A model generated the notes under the pieces. It had not been told where the DNA came from and searched no databases. It saw only the letters and a list, made by a program, of their open reading frames with translations. The position numbers were made by a program, and so were the translations under genes. A stretch of 64,000 bases of DNA from Przewalskia tangutica (Eukaryota > Streptophyta > Magnoliopsida > Solanales > Solanaceae), in contig CM056718.1 of NCBI GenBank assembly GCA_029844215.1, forward strand, positions 165,157,396 through 165,221,395, given 5' to 3'. Below are positions 1-11,795 of the stretch, piece after piece (position 1 is the first letter of the stretch; each line of letters begins with the position of its first letter).

Positions 1-880
1 GACCGTTGAACCAAGACCGATGTTTTGAGTGATTGTGCGGTTAAAAACTTCGGAAGAGAAAGATGTTACCTCGACGCAGATTGAGCTACCGCTTGTTAAA
101 CCTCGGACATTGGAATCGAAGATGACTCGAAGATGTCACAACATTTTGGTGACATCTTGAGGGTTGATGATGATTTTGTTTCCGAGGCATGACCAGATTT
201 CTTGAAATAAAACTTATTCGGAGGGTGTAAATGCGGAATCTCATCTTCCTCACCTGGATTACGCGGATTTGTGAAGGAAGATGAAGCAGTGATTCCGGTT
301 GGGACTCACCCGAAAGCGGTCTTTTCGAATCAGAATCGGAGGTTGAAGAGGGAGGAGTTGCTGACTTCTTCCTTTTGGTGGAGGATTCACCACTGCCAAA
401 GGCCTTCTCAAAGTTTCGGACCGATCTGCGAGTGGGAAAAGTTGCTTGATTTGTCCTATTTGGTAGGACGGAAACATCCGGGGTTTCCTGTAAGTTGATA
501 GGATTATTTGTTTCCACTGGATAGTCGATTTCTATAGGTTCTTGAAAGCACTTATCACAAATCTGCCTGATGGTGGACTTGTGCTCGTTGGAGAGTGCTG
601 GGTGGTGGTGACATTTTTGGTGACATGGGTGAGACATCCATTGGAGAAAAAAGGGGAAGAAGAGAATGTGAAGTTAGGGTTTTCGGAGGTTACGGGAATG
701 GGAGAGGTTTGTGAGGGAGATGTGTTGTGCGAGGGGTTCGTTGTGGGTAATGAGCTAAAATTTTGTTCCACTTTTTTTTTTTTTTTTTGTTGTTGTTTCT
801 TGGAGGAATTTTCTTTGGAAGTGAGAATTAGTATTTTAGTGAATGGGTATTTATACACTTGGCAAAAACTATCTACATAA
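1..880 (-). pseudogene. Env-like region of SIRE-type Copia element (degraded)
   Basis: Downstream of pol on the minus strand, two overlapping frames (about 858-532 and 637-86) read as Ser/Thr/Pro-rich low-complexity protein, followed by basic patches (SSTKRKKSATPP) and acidic-serine stretches (SSTSDSDSKRP). SIRE elements are known for an additional env-like ORF at this position. I see no membrane anchor, so envelope function is not supported. The frame changes near 637-532 and a 20-base poly-T at 772-788 suggest decay. It could also be 3' untranslated element sequence. Confidence 0.5.
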
Positions 881-1450
881 GTGTTTAAATTCTATACAAA
901 GACTAGTTCCTAAGGTTTAGAGGTTGTTTCAAAATAGACATCAAAAACCAACTTAACATTAATCAACACGTCTTTTGAAAAATCTGGAAATCTGAGTGTT
1001 ATCATAAATGTTTTAGCACATTTTGTGTAACACGGGAGTCATTTTCTCATAGAACAGCGGTTTGAACAAGACACTTTATAGAGTTTTGTCTCTACGTTAG
1101 TGGAACAATGTATATTGAGTCCAAATAGATAAGATCTTGTGTCTATCATAATATAAAGTACGTTGATACTCCTATAGAATAGGAACGGTATAATGTTTGT
1201 GGGGTTTGCCCAAAATTTTACAATTGCCCAGGTATTTAAGGGTTTGCCTTTTTTTTTTTTTTTTTTGATACTCCCTTTTTATGATTTTTATATCATCGCA
1301 GAGACGGTATCATTTTTTTATAAAAGGTGTTCCTTTGAGAAGTCATGACGTTAGAGACACAAAACAACTTTAACATTTCAGAAAAATACGGTTCAGTTTT
1401 ACCTGGTGAATGTTACCACAAATGTCGAGGACATTTAGATAACACACCGG
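881..1450. other. Spacer between pol and env-like region of the Copia element
   Basis: AT-rich sequence inside the Copia element with a poly-T tract at about 1250-1266. The minus strand from 1530 to 1450 still reads the last pol residues after the FTKAL motif; beyond that I see no coding signal. Confidence 0.4.
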
Positions 1451-4400
1451 CGGTGTTAATTTTTATATTGAGCAGAGGCAGAGAGAGTTTTTCAATTTTG
1501 AAAACCTCTCGTGATCTAAAGCTTTTGTAAAAATATCGGCTAGTTGATGAGAAGTGTCAACATAATCGATTCTAACTAGTTGTTTTCAACCAATATCGAA
1601 GAAAGTGATGTCTTATATCTATATGTTTTATGCGAGAGTCTTGAACGGATTTTTAGATATATTGATGACACTCATATTATCACAGTACAAAACTAAGATA
1701 TTTTTTGAAACGCCATAATCGTCTAACATGTGTCTTAGCCATATTAATTGAGAGCAACAACTCCATTGCTACGTATTGATTCGGTTGAGAGTGAGACACA
1801 ATTTTGTTTACGACGTATCAGAAACTAAGTTATTGCCAAGGTAAAACATCCTCCACTAGTACTTTTTCTATCTTCCACATCCTCATTCAATCCGCGTCAC
1901 TATATCCTATTAGATTAGGATTAGTGTCTTTGGAATACCAAATTCCCAACTCACATGTGCCGGCAACATATCTTATGACACGTTTGACAACATTTAAGTG
2001 AGAAATTTTAGGGCATGCTTGGAATCGTGCACATACACAAACACTAAACATAAGATCTGGACGACTCGCGGTGAGATACAAAAGACTACCTATCATAGAT
2101 CTGTATAAAGTTGGGTCAACATTCTCCCCAACATCATCTTTGGATATAGTGCGGTTGATCCCATCGAGTCTTCACGTGTGTTGGCGTTCTCCAATCCAAA
2201 CTTCTTAACCAGGTTCTTGGCATATTTGCTTTGTGAAATGAAGATACCCTCCTCATTTTGTTTTATCTGCAAGCCTAAGAAAAGGTTAGTTCCTATCATG
2301 CTCATTTGAATGTTGAGGACATAAACGACAAAAGTCTTAAGATGAGACATTGAAGTCGAACCAAAACTATGTCATCTACATAGATTTGAGCAATAACCAT
2401 ATCTGATCCATGGTGTTTTATAAATAAAGTACAATCAGCTACACGCGTTGGAAACCAAATTCGAAGGAATTGAGTTAAGCGACCATACCATGCACGTGGA
2501 GCTTGTTTTAGTCCATCTGAAGGCCTTTTTAACTGTATACATGTTGTGGATGGTGAGGATCTTCAAATCCTTTGGGTTGTTCAACATATACCTCCTTATC
2601 AATCTCTTCGTTCAAAAAGGCACATTTCACATCCATTTGGTGACGAGGTATCTTTAAACAACAAGTATGGCAAGTAATAATCTAATTGATTCAATTCTAG
2701 CTCTTGGAGCAAAGGTTTCATCATAGTCGATACCTTTGACTTGAGAGTATCCTTGAGCCACTAGTCTAGCTTTATTTCTAATAATAGTTCAGTTCGTCGA
2801 TTTATTCTTAAAGATCCATTTAGTTCCTATTACATTAGTCTCATCAGTATGAGAACTAGATCCCAAACCTCATTTCTGGTGAACTGTTCTAGTTCTTCTT
2901 GCATGGCTTGTATCCACCAACTGTCTTTTAGTGCTTCATTAATGTTTTTAGGTTCCAAAGTAGAAACATAGCAAGATTGACTTACCTTGTGATGTATGGT
3001 GGACATACACGCATACTTCACCATGTCTCGGTAATTTTTTGGCTCTTTTCTCCTTGTTTTTATTCCTTCGAATACTTCTCGACACTGCTCGGTGGGATGG
3101 TTTCTTCTGATTCTGGATGAGGGATCCCTGCGTACTGAATCACGAAGTTCAGTTTCAGAATCCTCATCAGATCCTGCAGTGTTCTCATCTTCGGTTACAG
3201 GTGTTGCTGCAGATGTTGTGACATTTGGTGTAACATCTGCATTTTCGCGTCCGCCTCCCGTATTATTACGACAAAGATTCTATCGGTGTATTTCTGCATA
3301 ATCTGCATTATCATCAAAAACAATGTTAATGATTCTTATGCGGATTTGGTTCGAAGATTGTACACTCGGTAAGCATGACTATTTTGAGAATAGCCTATGA
3401 AAATTCCCTTATCACTCTTAGAGTCAAACTTTGCTCGATTATCTCTATCATTTAGAACATAGCATACACACCCAAAAACATGAAAGTAACGTAGATTTGG
3501 TTTCTTTCCATTCAAGATCTCATAGGGTGTCATTTTTGTTCCTGGTCTAAGATAGACTCTATTAGAGATGTGACTTGCAGTGTTTAAGGCACGCCCAAAA
3601 ACGTTTTGACAGTTTTTTAGAACTTAGCATAACTCTAGCCATTTCTTGTAGGGTTCTATTCTTCCTCTCTGCTACACCATTTTGTTGGGGGGTTTTGGGA
3701 GCAGAAAATTCATGGAAAATACCTTTTTTCTCACAAAATGTAGAAAATTGATTATTTTCAAACTCCTTTCCATGATCAGATCTTATCCGAAAAATAGAGG
3801 AATGATATAGATTTCTAATTCTAGAGTACAATATTCTAAACATGTCAAACGTTTGAGACTTTTCTTTCAAAAAGAATATCCAAGAGTATCTTGAAAAGTC
3901 ATCTACAATCACAAAGGAGTACCTCATGCCTCCTAGGCTATCTACCTCGATTGGACCCATAAGATCCATATGTAAAAGTTGAAAGCAATGAGACGTACCT
4001 GAGAAATGTCCATCACTCAACAACTTTGTGAGGGACACGGGTTTGCTTACCTTTGAGGCAATCTTCACACACCACGGTTTCACTCATAGGACTTAGTTTA
4101 GGAATGCCTTTTACCGCCTCATAAGATATCAATTTTCTAAGGTTGCGGTAATTGACATGTCCTAGTTTTTGATGCCACAATGTTGTGTTATCAGTCCTAA
4201 CACTATTACATACCTTATGTTCTCCGACAAGATAACAATTATCACTTGTTCTTGTACCTGTCATTATGCATTTGTTAGTTTCATCACCATCGCATGCATG
4301 TTTATTGAAGCTTACCTCTAAGTTGTCATCACACAGTTGGCTTATACTAATTAGGTTAGCCATCAGACCATCAACGTGCAAGACATTATTTAGTCTTTGG

Positions 4401-4660
4401 AATTCGGGGACATTATGATTCCTCTTCCTATTATCTTACTCTTTTCACCTCCTCCATATGTAACATTTCCTCCATTTAGAGCTTCGTAGTTCTTTAGACA
4501 GTCTTTTGTTCCTGTCATATGGCGGGAACAGCCACTGTCAAAGTACCACGATCCAGAGATATTGGTCATTAGTGCGGCTATGGCTACATTACAACTTGTT
4601 TTCTTGATGGGAACCCAAACCTTTTTTGTTACCTTACGATTTTTGTAGATAGAGGAGTCT
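1450..4660 (-). pseudogene. Copia pol: protease, integrase, RT and RNase H (frameshifted)
   Basis: Read on the minus strand. The protease motif WYFDSGCSRHMTG lies at about 4550-4500 with its Asp-Ser-Gly intact. A GAG-pre-integrase segment (LWHQKLGHVNYRNL) is at about 4180. The integrase core shows all three acidic landmarks: LLHMDLMGP, RIRSDHGKEF and TPQQNGVAERKNRTL (3980-3640). RT begins near 2960 (EALKDSWWIQAM) and its YVDD box is near 2380-2366. The RT end and RNase H start (SLLYLTASRPDLMFSV) are at about 2090, and the terminal ADIFTKAL-like motif is near 1530. Frame breaks near 4060, 3540-3020, 2830 and 2350 make it non-functional. It would have catalysed cDNA synthesis and integration. 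Confidence 0.9.
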
Positions 4661-4661
4661 C

Positions 4662-6428
4662 TTAGAAGTTCTTGACAAAGATTCTTGTGGCGGAAGACCT
4701 TTTCTTTCTGAGTTTTAGTAACTTAAAGCAAAAAGGTTTTAAATGTCCAGATTTATTACAATAATTGCACACATAGTTGCTACCCTTCTTACGGTTCATT
4801 TCCCCATTTTTAACAAACAAGTTGGAGCATAATGTATTGATAGGATTCTTGTAGCCCAAACCAGTACATAGAGGTTGACTAACACTAAGGATTTCATCTA
4901 ATTTGGAGGTGCCTGTGTTAAGCTTTTTGAAGGTTGCTTCGGCCAGATCCAACTTTGCACTTATCTTTCCGAATTCAAGATCTTTTTTGGTAAGAGTCAC
5001 TTCCAGTCGGGTAATGGTACTTATCAAATCTGCATTCTCACGAGTTAGAGTTTTCACCTTTGATTCAAGTTGATTAGATTCAATGATTAAGTCCTTGCAA
5101 AGAGCTTGCAATTCCTTAATCATATCATCCTTAGAGTCTTCTCGAGTCTTAGGATTAGAATCATTTTTTGAAATAAAACCACAGAAGCAATTGATATCTG
5201 AAGAATTAAAAAACTCATACCTGTCTGCTGTTGCTGTATCTGCAGATGTTACAGCTGATGTTCCCGGAAATGTCATGACATTTAGTGTATCACAGTCAGC
5301 TAAACCTTCATCATCTGACAGATAGTGTTCAAAAACAGTGGCCAGCATTGCTTGTGACTCTATTTCTGTATTCTCTTCCCCTTCACCTTCATCATCACTT
5401 AGGGAAATCCATAGACTTTTGCCAACCTTTCTTAGAGTGTTTGCACACTCGTTGGCATAATGGTTCATCCCGAGCGCATACATGACATTGAATCTTTGTC
5501 AGCCGCAGGATCGAACCTGGATCGATCAGAATTTATTCTCCTAAGTTGAGTGCCTTTTTGTGCGGTGGGAAAATTTTTGGTAATTCGTGGATTGAGTCCT
5601 TGGTTTTGGTGCTCTTTAGACTTAGATTTATTCTTATCTTCGTTGAATCTTCTTAACATCGTATTGAACCTACGAGTAAGAAGAGCAACGTTGACACCAT
5701 CCCCAATTTTTTCAAGTGTTTCATCCTCTTCATTGACTTCCGTCTCTAAGGATTTTGCTTGAAGGGCAACATCCTTGCCTTTGTATAAAGACCTTTGATT
5801 TTCCATGTTCATCTCATATGTTTTGAGAATGCTCATTAAAGTATGTAGGTCCATTGTGGCAAGGTTATGTGCTTCTTCAATCGCACAAATCTTAATGTTG
5901 AACTTTTCAGGAAGAGATCGAAGGGCTTTTTCAACAAGTTGATTGTTGGTCAATGGAGAACCAAGAACTTGACATTCATTAGAGATATCAATCAACTTTT
6001 CAAAATAGGTTTTAATATCCTCTGATTCCTCCATCCTTAAACGTTCATACTTACTCATGAGCATGCGAAGCTTCGTTCGTTGAACACTTGAGCTACCTTC
6101 ACACTTAGTTTGTAAAGTATCCCAAGCATCTCGCGTAGAGCAATTTTGGATGAGTTTGAACATATAAAGATCAACCCATCCGAAAATAGCATTTAGTGCC
6201 TTTTTGAAGCTCGCACTATTAGTTTCTTCAAAGTCCATTCGCCTCGAGCTTGACCAAAATGTCGCTTCCTCGTCCGTGGAAGCATAGAACGATGTATCCA
6301 TTAGTAATAGATCTCCATGCTCTAACATCAATGGATTTGATGTGAGAACGTAGGCGAATCTTCCAATAAGGATAGTTTGATCCATCTAAAATAGGAAGTC
6401 TACCAATATTTGGATTAGCCGGATCCAT
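4662..6428 (-). pseudogene. Copia gag with zinc knuckles (frameshifted)
   Basis: The ATG at 6428 gives MDPANPNIGRLPILDG, a SIRE-like gag start. A frame change near 6385-6300 leads into a long UBN2/gag-type domain (TLQTKCEGSSSVQRTKLRML, EDIKTYFEKL). A first zinc knuckle near 5480 is split by a frameshift; HYANECANTLRK continues in the next frame. A coiled-coil-like stretch with Leu heptads lies at about 5100-4920. A second knuckle, CNYCNKSGHLKPFC, is intact at about 4770 (CX2CX4HX4C). Gag forms the retrotransposon capsid; this copy is broken at least twice. Confidence 0.88.
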
Positions 6429-6470
6429 AGTTAAGTAAAAGGACCTTAGCACTTATTATGTCAAGTGTCG

Positions 6471-6482
6471 GCTCTGATACCA
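6471..6482 (-). promoter_or_regulatory. Primer binding site of SIRE-type element
   Basis: The minus strand reads TGGTATCAGAGC, complementary to the 3' end of plant initiator methionine tRNA. It sits 2 bases inside the LTR boundary and upstream of the gag ATG, exactly where a Copia primer site belongs. Confidence 0.92.
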
Positions 6483-6484
6483 AT

Positions 6485-7440
6485 TGAAAGAGAGAATTGT
6501 CGCACTTAAACTATGGAATAAATAAAATCAGCAAAGAAGAACAGAGGTAAACTTAAAGACAGTAAGTAATGTTCCCAAAAATGTTCTGTGACATGAACTG
6601 GAACATTAACAAAAACGTAGAACGAAAAACTGAGTTTAAGATGCAGCGGAAATAAATCAAGGACACCAAAGATTGTTTTTCATAAGTTATATAATTGTAT
6701 ATAACTTATAGTGGTCTCATGACCAAAAATTTATTGTATAAAACTTATACAATCTTACAAATCCCTTGAGAATGAATAGTAATCCGTAAAACAAAAAGGG
6801 ATTAAAAAAAAGTTAAATCCTAACTTCTAAGCCTGAAAAATCTATCTAAAATAGAAGTGAAAAACACCCTATTACAATTGCTTTGAGTTGAAAGAACAAG
6901 TATAGATCTAAGAAAGCAATTCGTAATTTTGAACAAATGTAATCACAAAAACAGGCTGCTCGATCCAGCTGTGTTTGAGGCAATATTTGAGACGTCTCAG
7001 ATCTGAATTTTGTTCTGCAAAAACTGGATATCAAACCTTGGAGTGAACCCTCTATTTATAGTGGAGAGTCCACCCGAGAGGCTCCTTGATTCTCGGTGGA
7101 GGTTGAGCAGAATAGGGTTGGTTGGAGCTATTCTTTAGCCTTAAAACTCTCACCAGATTTGACTTTGTCTTCCTGAGAATGCTCCTTCCGTTATGCACTC
7201 TCCTTGGACTTGGTCTTGTCAAGTACTATCGTGTTTCCCTTAGCTCCTAACCAAGCCAAACATTCACGTGATAAAATCTTCTCAGCTTCAGAATCTGCTC
7301 CGTGAAGATAGGCAAAACTTATGCCAGAAATGTCCTCCCAGATGTCACGACATTTGGGATGACATTTTCCTGTTTTTACTTAACACCAAAAAGAGACATG
7401 TTACGGAAAATGTTAGGACACAGAACCTAACACTAACACA
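6485..7440 (-). repeat. 5' LTR of SIRE-type Copia element
   Basis: On the minus strand the LTR begins TGTTAGTGTTAGG (from about 7440) and ends CTTTCA at 6485, next to the primer site. Length is about 956 bp. The outer end is uncertain by roughly 8 bases because several TG starts are possible and the partner LTR is not in the window. It contains palindromic AT-rich sequence at about 6680-6760 (several repeats of ATAACTTATA-type motifs). Confidence 0.7.
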
Positions 7441-7754
7441 TAGGATCCGAACTCGAGACATCTAATTAAGGAAGGAACAACTCTCATCTACTGCACCATA
7501 TCCTTAATTTGGTTATAGAGATCATATACCTAACATAACTTTTCATGCTATATGTTTTCCATAAATATTTGATCACAGTAAATAGATATTTTCCCGCAAT
7601 AAAAACTTTGTAGTGGGTTTTTAAAGTTAGGCATTTGAATCAAGTGGTTCAGGTCGGTTAGGTTAATTAATTTTCCTGTAATATGTAATGACAGTATAAC
7701 TACCTCATTAAAGCTAGAGGATTCAGTTACCATACTTGGGGCAGTATCGTCATT

Positions 7755-7839
<85 letters not shown>

Positions 7840-7914
7840 CTAAAACATTAGTGAAGTCAGTGATGTTGTTCAAGACTCCACCATCAGTAGTCATAAGATT
7901 AAGAGTGTGATTGA
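7441..7914. other. Unassigned spacer with ATT microsatellite
   Basis: No gene seen. A trinucleotide microsatellite at about 7752-7839 switches from (TAA)n to (TTA)n, so the two halves are reverse complements and can fold into a hairpin. The surrounding sequence is AT-rich without a recognisable family. Confidence 0.6.
7752..7839. repeat. (TAA)n-(TTA)n microsatellite
   Basis: About 7 TAA units followed by about 21 TTA units. The asparagine run in an overlapping reading frame is a product of this repeat and not a gene. Confidence 0.95.
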
Positions 7915-8104
7915 CCCGCAAGGGTAGCCAAGTTAGTGTAGTAGTAGAGCGCGGAATCGCAAGGTCACGAGTTTGATCCCCTGCATAAACCTTCTTGGTT
8001 GAACTTGTCACACATGGCTTGCCAAGTGTGGTTAATCGGCTGATGTGGTTTATAGACTATTGCGTCAGCCCGGGGTTTATCCTGTGCGCACTCGAAAGAG
8101 TAGC
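7915..8104 (+). mobile_element. tRNA-derived SINE, 3' end cut by an LTR-like repeat
   Basis: An internal RNA polymerase III promoter is visible: box A TAGCCAAGTTAG at 7925-7936 and box B AGTTTGATCCC at 7970-7980, with tRNA-like spacing. The body (CACACATGGCTTG, then GCGTCAGCCCGGGG) matches the minus-strand SINE at 61303-61480, so they are one family. The 3' tail is missing because the LTR-like repeat starting TGTCATGCCCCGAC abuts at 8105. I recall similar SINEs in Solanaceae; the exact family name was not checked. Confidence 0.82.
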
Positions 8105-9300
8105 TGTCATGCCCCGACTTTTCTTAAGTCTTTCCTTAAGACGTGATGACACATGAACAATTATTTATTTTCTAGGCGAACCGTTAACTTCTTTTCTTCC
8201 TAGATTAAACATGTATTTAAGTGCGGAAATAATATATATATAATAATAAGCAATTCAAAGCAATTCCCCGAGATAATGGAACCTAGTTCTTTAAACATAC
8301 TTTATGAGAATAACTTTCACCAAATCCGAAATAATGGATTGGTGGGTCAAAGGGGCTGCGGGACGATCGCTAGCCCTGTTGCGGAGCTTTTCCTCTATCA
8401 CGCTTTCCTGAAATATGTTAAATAAAAGAGTCAGTCCTACCATCCGGGGCTGAGTGAGAACCTCACGCTTTCAATGTATCATAATCAAGTATTCACACAA
8501 TAATATTCTCTTTCAATTGGTTTCGGGACGTACTCAGCTTAACCAACATACATGTTTTATCTCATGTTACATATTAAGGTATTCCTTTGTATTTATACAT
8601 TTGTTGCGGCGTGCAACCCGATCCGATGCATTTACAAATGCACTTATATATTTATTGTGGCGTACAACCCGATCTGATGCATTTATAAATGCATTTACAT
8701 ATTTGTTGCGGCGTGCAACCCGATCCGATGAATTTACAAATGCATTTACATATTTGTTGTGGCGTACAACCCGATCCGATGCATTTACAAATGCATTTAC
8801 ATATATGTTGCGGCGTGCAACCCGATCCGATGCATTTATAAATGCATTTACATATTTGCTGCGGCAAATGCTCCATTCGTACAAATTTCACATTGATTGA
8901 TCGAAGTTAATTAACACATCATTTTAGACAGTTACTTAAATGGATTGGATGTAAGAGCTAGAATGAACGTACAATAGCATTCGTGAAAATATGCAGTAAT
9001 TGAAAGACCTTTAAAGGAATGAAAGGAATCTTAAAGGGAAGAAATAGGGAAGGAGAAATCTTATATCAATCTACAAATGATCTCTTTGGGTGGGTGGAGA
9101 GCTCTTGTGTTTATTTAAGAAATTAATAAAGAACAAAAGTTTGACTCTCTCCGTCTTAATGATAACCATAGGTTAGTGTAATATAATAGTAAAATAATTT
9201 TCCGCCCCACACTAATTCCATCTTTAAACTTGTTCTCTTTATAGAAGTAACACCTTTAGACTTTTCTTATAGGAGAGTTGCAGTTAGGTAAATAAGATAG
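8105..9300. repeat. LTR-like repeat (TGTCATGCCCCGAC family), right end unclear
   Basis: The first 350 bp match the solo LTR at 33268-35813 (TGTCATGCCCCGACTTTT, a reverse-complement TGATGACA motif 45 bases on, 'CGGGACGATCGCTAG', 'TTTCCTGAAA'). Both copies then carry a tandem array built on the core TTGCGGCGTGCAACCCGATC. The start with TG and the CCCCG motif suggest a Ty3/gypsy-class LTR, an inference. I could not find the right boundary or a target duplication; the end given is approximate. Confidence 0.6.
8601..8870. repeat. 51-bp tandem array, five units plus a partial
   Basis: Units start at 8601, 8652, 8703, 8754, 8805 and (partial) 8856, exactly 51 bp apart. Each holds a small inverted repeat (GTTGC-GGCGT-GCAAC) and a 16-bp palindrome (TGCATTTACAAATGCA). 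Units 1, 3 and 5 carry TGCGGCGTGCA; units 2 and 4 carry TGTGGCGTACA, indicating a 102-bp dimer. Because 51 is a multiple of three, frames stay open on both strands; these are not genes. Confidence 0.95.
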
Positions 9301-10279
9301 AAGAGTGCAAATTTTGTGGATATAACAAGCTAAGTAAAGAAAATGGAGGAAGACCACGGCTGCTCATTCGTTAATTAAAAGTTTTGGGTTCGAGTTTTGA
9401 GTATGAATTTTTTTTGGGTAGGGAGCGCTTTTCCAGAATTGTACTTGCTTACATGGAACATTTGTTATTTGGCCAACGACCGTGCATCATTTTATGTCTC
9501 AAACATTTTACTTACGTACAAATATCTCTTTCACTAAGTAAATTTGCGATCTTTGGTACAACGTATGCACGTGTGTGAAAATGACGTTTCCGACGTGCGA
9601 GTCTCCAATTATTCAAATCATAAATAATGGAATAAACTTTACTTCACATTTGATAAATTTTCAACAGAAAGAATATATATTTTTTTAAAATTATGCTCTA
9701 AAATAGAGCTTTAAATATATGTGATAACAAATTATCTTCGTAAGGATACAATATATTTTTAAAAAATTAAATTATTTTTAAATATAAAAAATAATATATT
9801 TTTTCAAACAGATTAAAAGAAAAAATGTTTATTTAAATATTTAAATTCATTCCAAGAAATTATTAAGAATATATAGGTACTTGCTTTCTGACCCACGCCC
9901 ACATCTTCTGACGCTTTTCATGGCCGCAAACAACACCAAATTCAGCAGCCTTTTTCTTGTTGCCATCCCCCATGACGGCACATCCTCACCTGTTTTTCTT
10001 TTCTCGTCACATTCTAGAAAAATATATAAAGGTCATAGCTTTAGCACTTTCTTTCGTCGGTTCAAATGAACGAATTGAGCTGAATTTGAGCGATTTAAAA
10101 TAGATTGAATTAATAAATTGACGTTATTGACCCGCCTAAGAATTATTTAGACTGAAATGAGTTGAATTGAAATGGGCTACTAAGCGCATCACAAATTCGC
10201 TCAATTCTTGCTAAATTTTAATTACTTTATTTGGTCTTTCATAATTTTTAGTACCTAATAAAATTATTATTTTTCTTAT
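9301..10279. other. AT-rich spacer, nothing recognised
   Basis: No coding, RNA or terminal-repeat signal that I can support. Several short frames begin here but have no family resemblance and biased AT composition. Confidence 0.5.
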
Positions 10280-10284
10280 TATAT

Positions 10285-11782
10285 GAAAGTATATATGTCC
10301 TAGAAACAATCATTTTAGGAGCACATGTACTTGAACACATTCATATTATTAATAAGATTAATATATACTTGGCATTTGCAATTATTGAATTATTATTTGA
10401 TTGTTTATATTATTCATTAATGTGCATCCCTTGAACTTACATTGTCATTAATAGTGTGAGATATTAATGATAGAGTGTAGTTCTTAAAATAGCCTAGACT
10501 AATGATCACTGAGAATGAGATATCAATGATATGTTATAAGTCGACATGTGGTCTGCATCACATTCTTAGAGAATGTAGTATATCTCACTTACTGCTAGCA
10601 ATAGTTGCTAGTGATGGACACATGGATACTCTTGGGAGTATTGGCATACCTGCGATAAACTATTTGTTATACGTATGCAGAGTATTATCGACGCGGGAGA
10701 TAGAGGTCCTTAGACTTGAGGTCAATATCGCCTTGTTTACGAGCAATGCACTTTGATCATGCCCTAAGCTCAAATGCCTTATAGGTTGAGACGCGCTTGT
10801 ATTGGGTGTGAAGTAGATTGAAGGTGGTAGTTGAGCGAAGAATAGAATTCATTCCTCGATTGAAATTTCGAGAGAACACTCGACCGGAGATGTTAGGTCG
10901 ACCAGTCATTGGTCGATGCAAGAGACATATCTAGGATATGGTGCAGTTGTCGACTAATATAGATGAGATAAAGTGATCAAGACATTTGGATAGACACTTG
11001 GCAAATCTTAAGCTTGATCGAGTGTGTCGCGAATGAAAGGAATTTATCATCTCACATGAGGTTTGTTTACTGAGTCTTGTAAACGATTTCACATATTGGG
11101 TCCATCACGCGCCGTCAGAGTTCAGTGTGAACCTTGATTTGATCAAGTCCGAGTGTGAAGGCACAAAGGTCACACTAAGTCGATTGTCTTTTCGCCTAAG
11201 GGTATATTGAGAAAATGTAAAATATCGGATTTTGAATCAAGATATTTTATTTTTATAATAAATTATGGGATAATTTTCATTTGATGAAAATTAATTAATT
11301 AAGTTAAAATTAAGTCTTGGATTTAATTAGAACTAAAACGTGCAGAAAATAAAGGATCGATAACAAATGGGCCCGATTGATCGCCCATCGCAATTTCGAT
11401 TTGGGTCAGGTTTTGAAGCCTGATCCAAATCTGATTAGGTTTAGGGTTTCCTCACTATATATTTGGCACTTAACCCATAATTTCAAATAACTCATTTTTT
11501 CACTTTCTGAACTTAGAGTTCAGGAAATAAACTCTCTCAAACCTCTGCCAAGATTTCCTAGCTTTCTTGGGCAAAGGAATATACCGAAGCAAGGCTTGCA
11601 CCCGGATTGACAATCGCGTGCGCACCTTTTAGTAAAGACTGTAAGTTTTCTTTTATGTCTTTGCAGATTTGAATTATCGCATAATTATACCAGAATCGTT
11701 TGTTGGAGCAAGTAAGTTTACTCAAAATTTTAAACTTCCGTTGTGCCTTACTTATATGTTTTACACCCAACAAATACCTACA
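10285..11782 (+). repeat. 5' LTR of Copia element (1498 bp)
   Basis: Begins TGAAAG, ends CTACA and is followed 2 bases later by the primer site. A TATA-like CACTATATATTTGG lies near 11453, the probable Pol II promoter. Homologous LTR pieces of the same broad family recur at 44720-46070 and 48336-48898. Confidence 0.95.
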
Positions 11783-11784
11783 GA

Positions 11785-11795
11785 GGTATCAGAGC
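11785..11795 (+). promoter_or_regulatory. Primer binding site of the Copia element
   Basis: GGTATCAGAGC follows the 5' LTR directly and is complementary to the initiator methionine tRNA 3' end. Confidence 0.92.

Larger units (their letters stand above)
1..7440 (-). mobile_element. SIRE/Maximus-type Copia retrotransposon, 3' LTR outside window
   Basis: On the minus strand the order is 5' LTR (7440-6485), tRNA primer site, gag, protease, integrase, reverse transcriptase, RNase H, then a proline/serine-rich env-like region running off the left edge. The protease-INT-RT-RNaseH order defines Copia. The gag start (RLPILDGSNYPYWK) and the extra region after pol fit the SIRE/Maximus lineage. Many frameshifts and stops show it is inactive. 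The 3' LTR should lie left of position 1, so no target duplication can be checked. Lineage assignment is from motif recognition, not a tree. Confidence 0.85.

Noticed and set aside
7970..7990. tRNA gene suggested by box B
   Set aside because: No acceptor stem or cloverleaf; body and second copy show it is a SINE.
8454..8900. Long frames on both strands over the 51-bp array
   Set aside because: A 51-bp period is a multiple of three, so any open unit stays open in every copy; no family resemblance.
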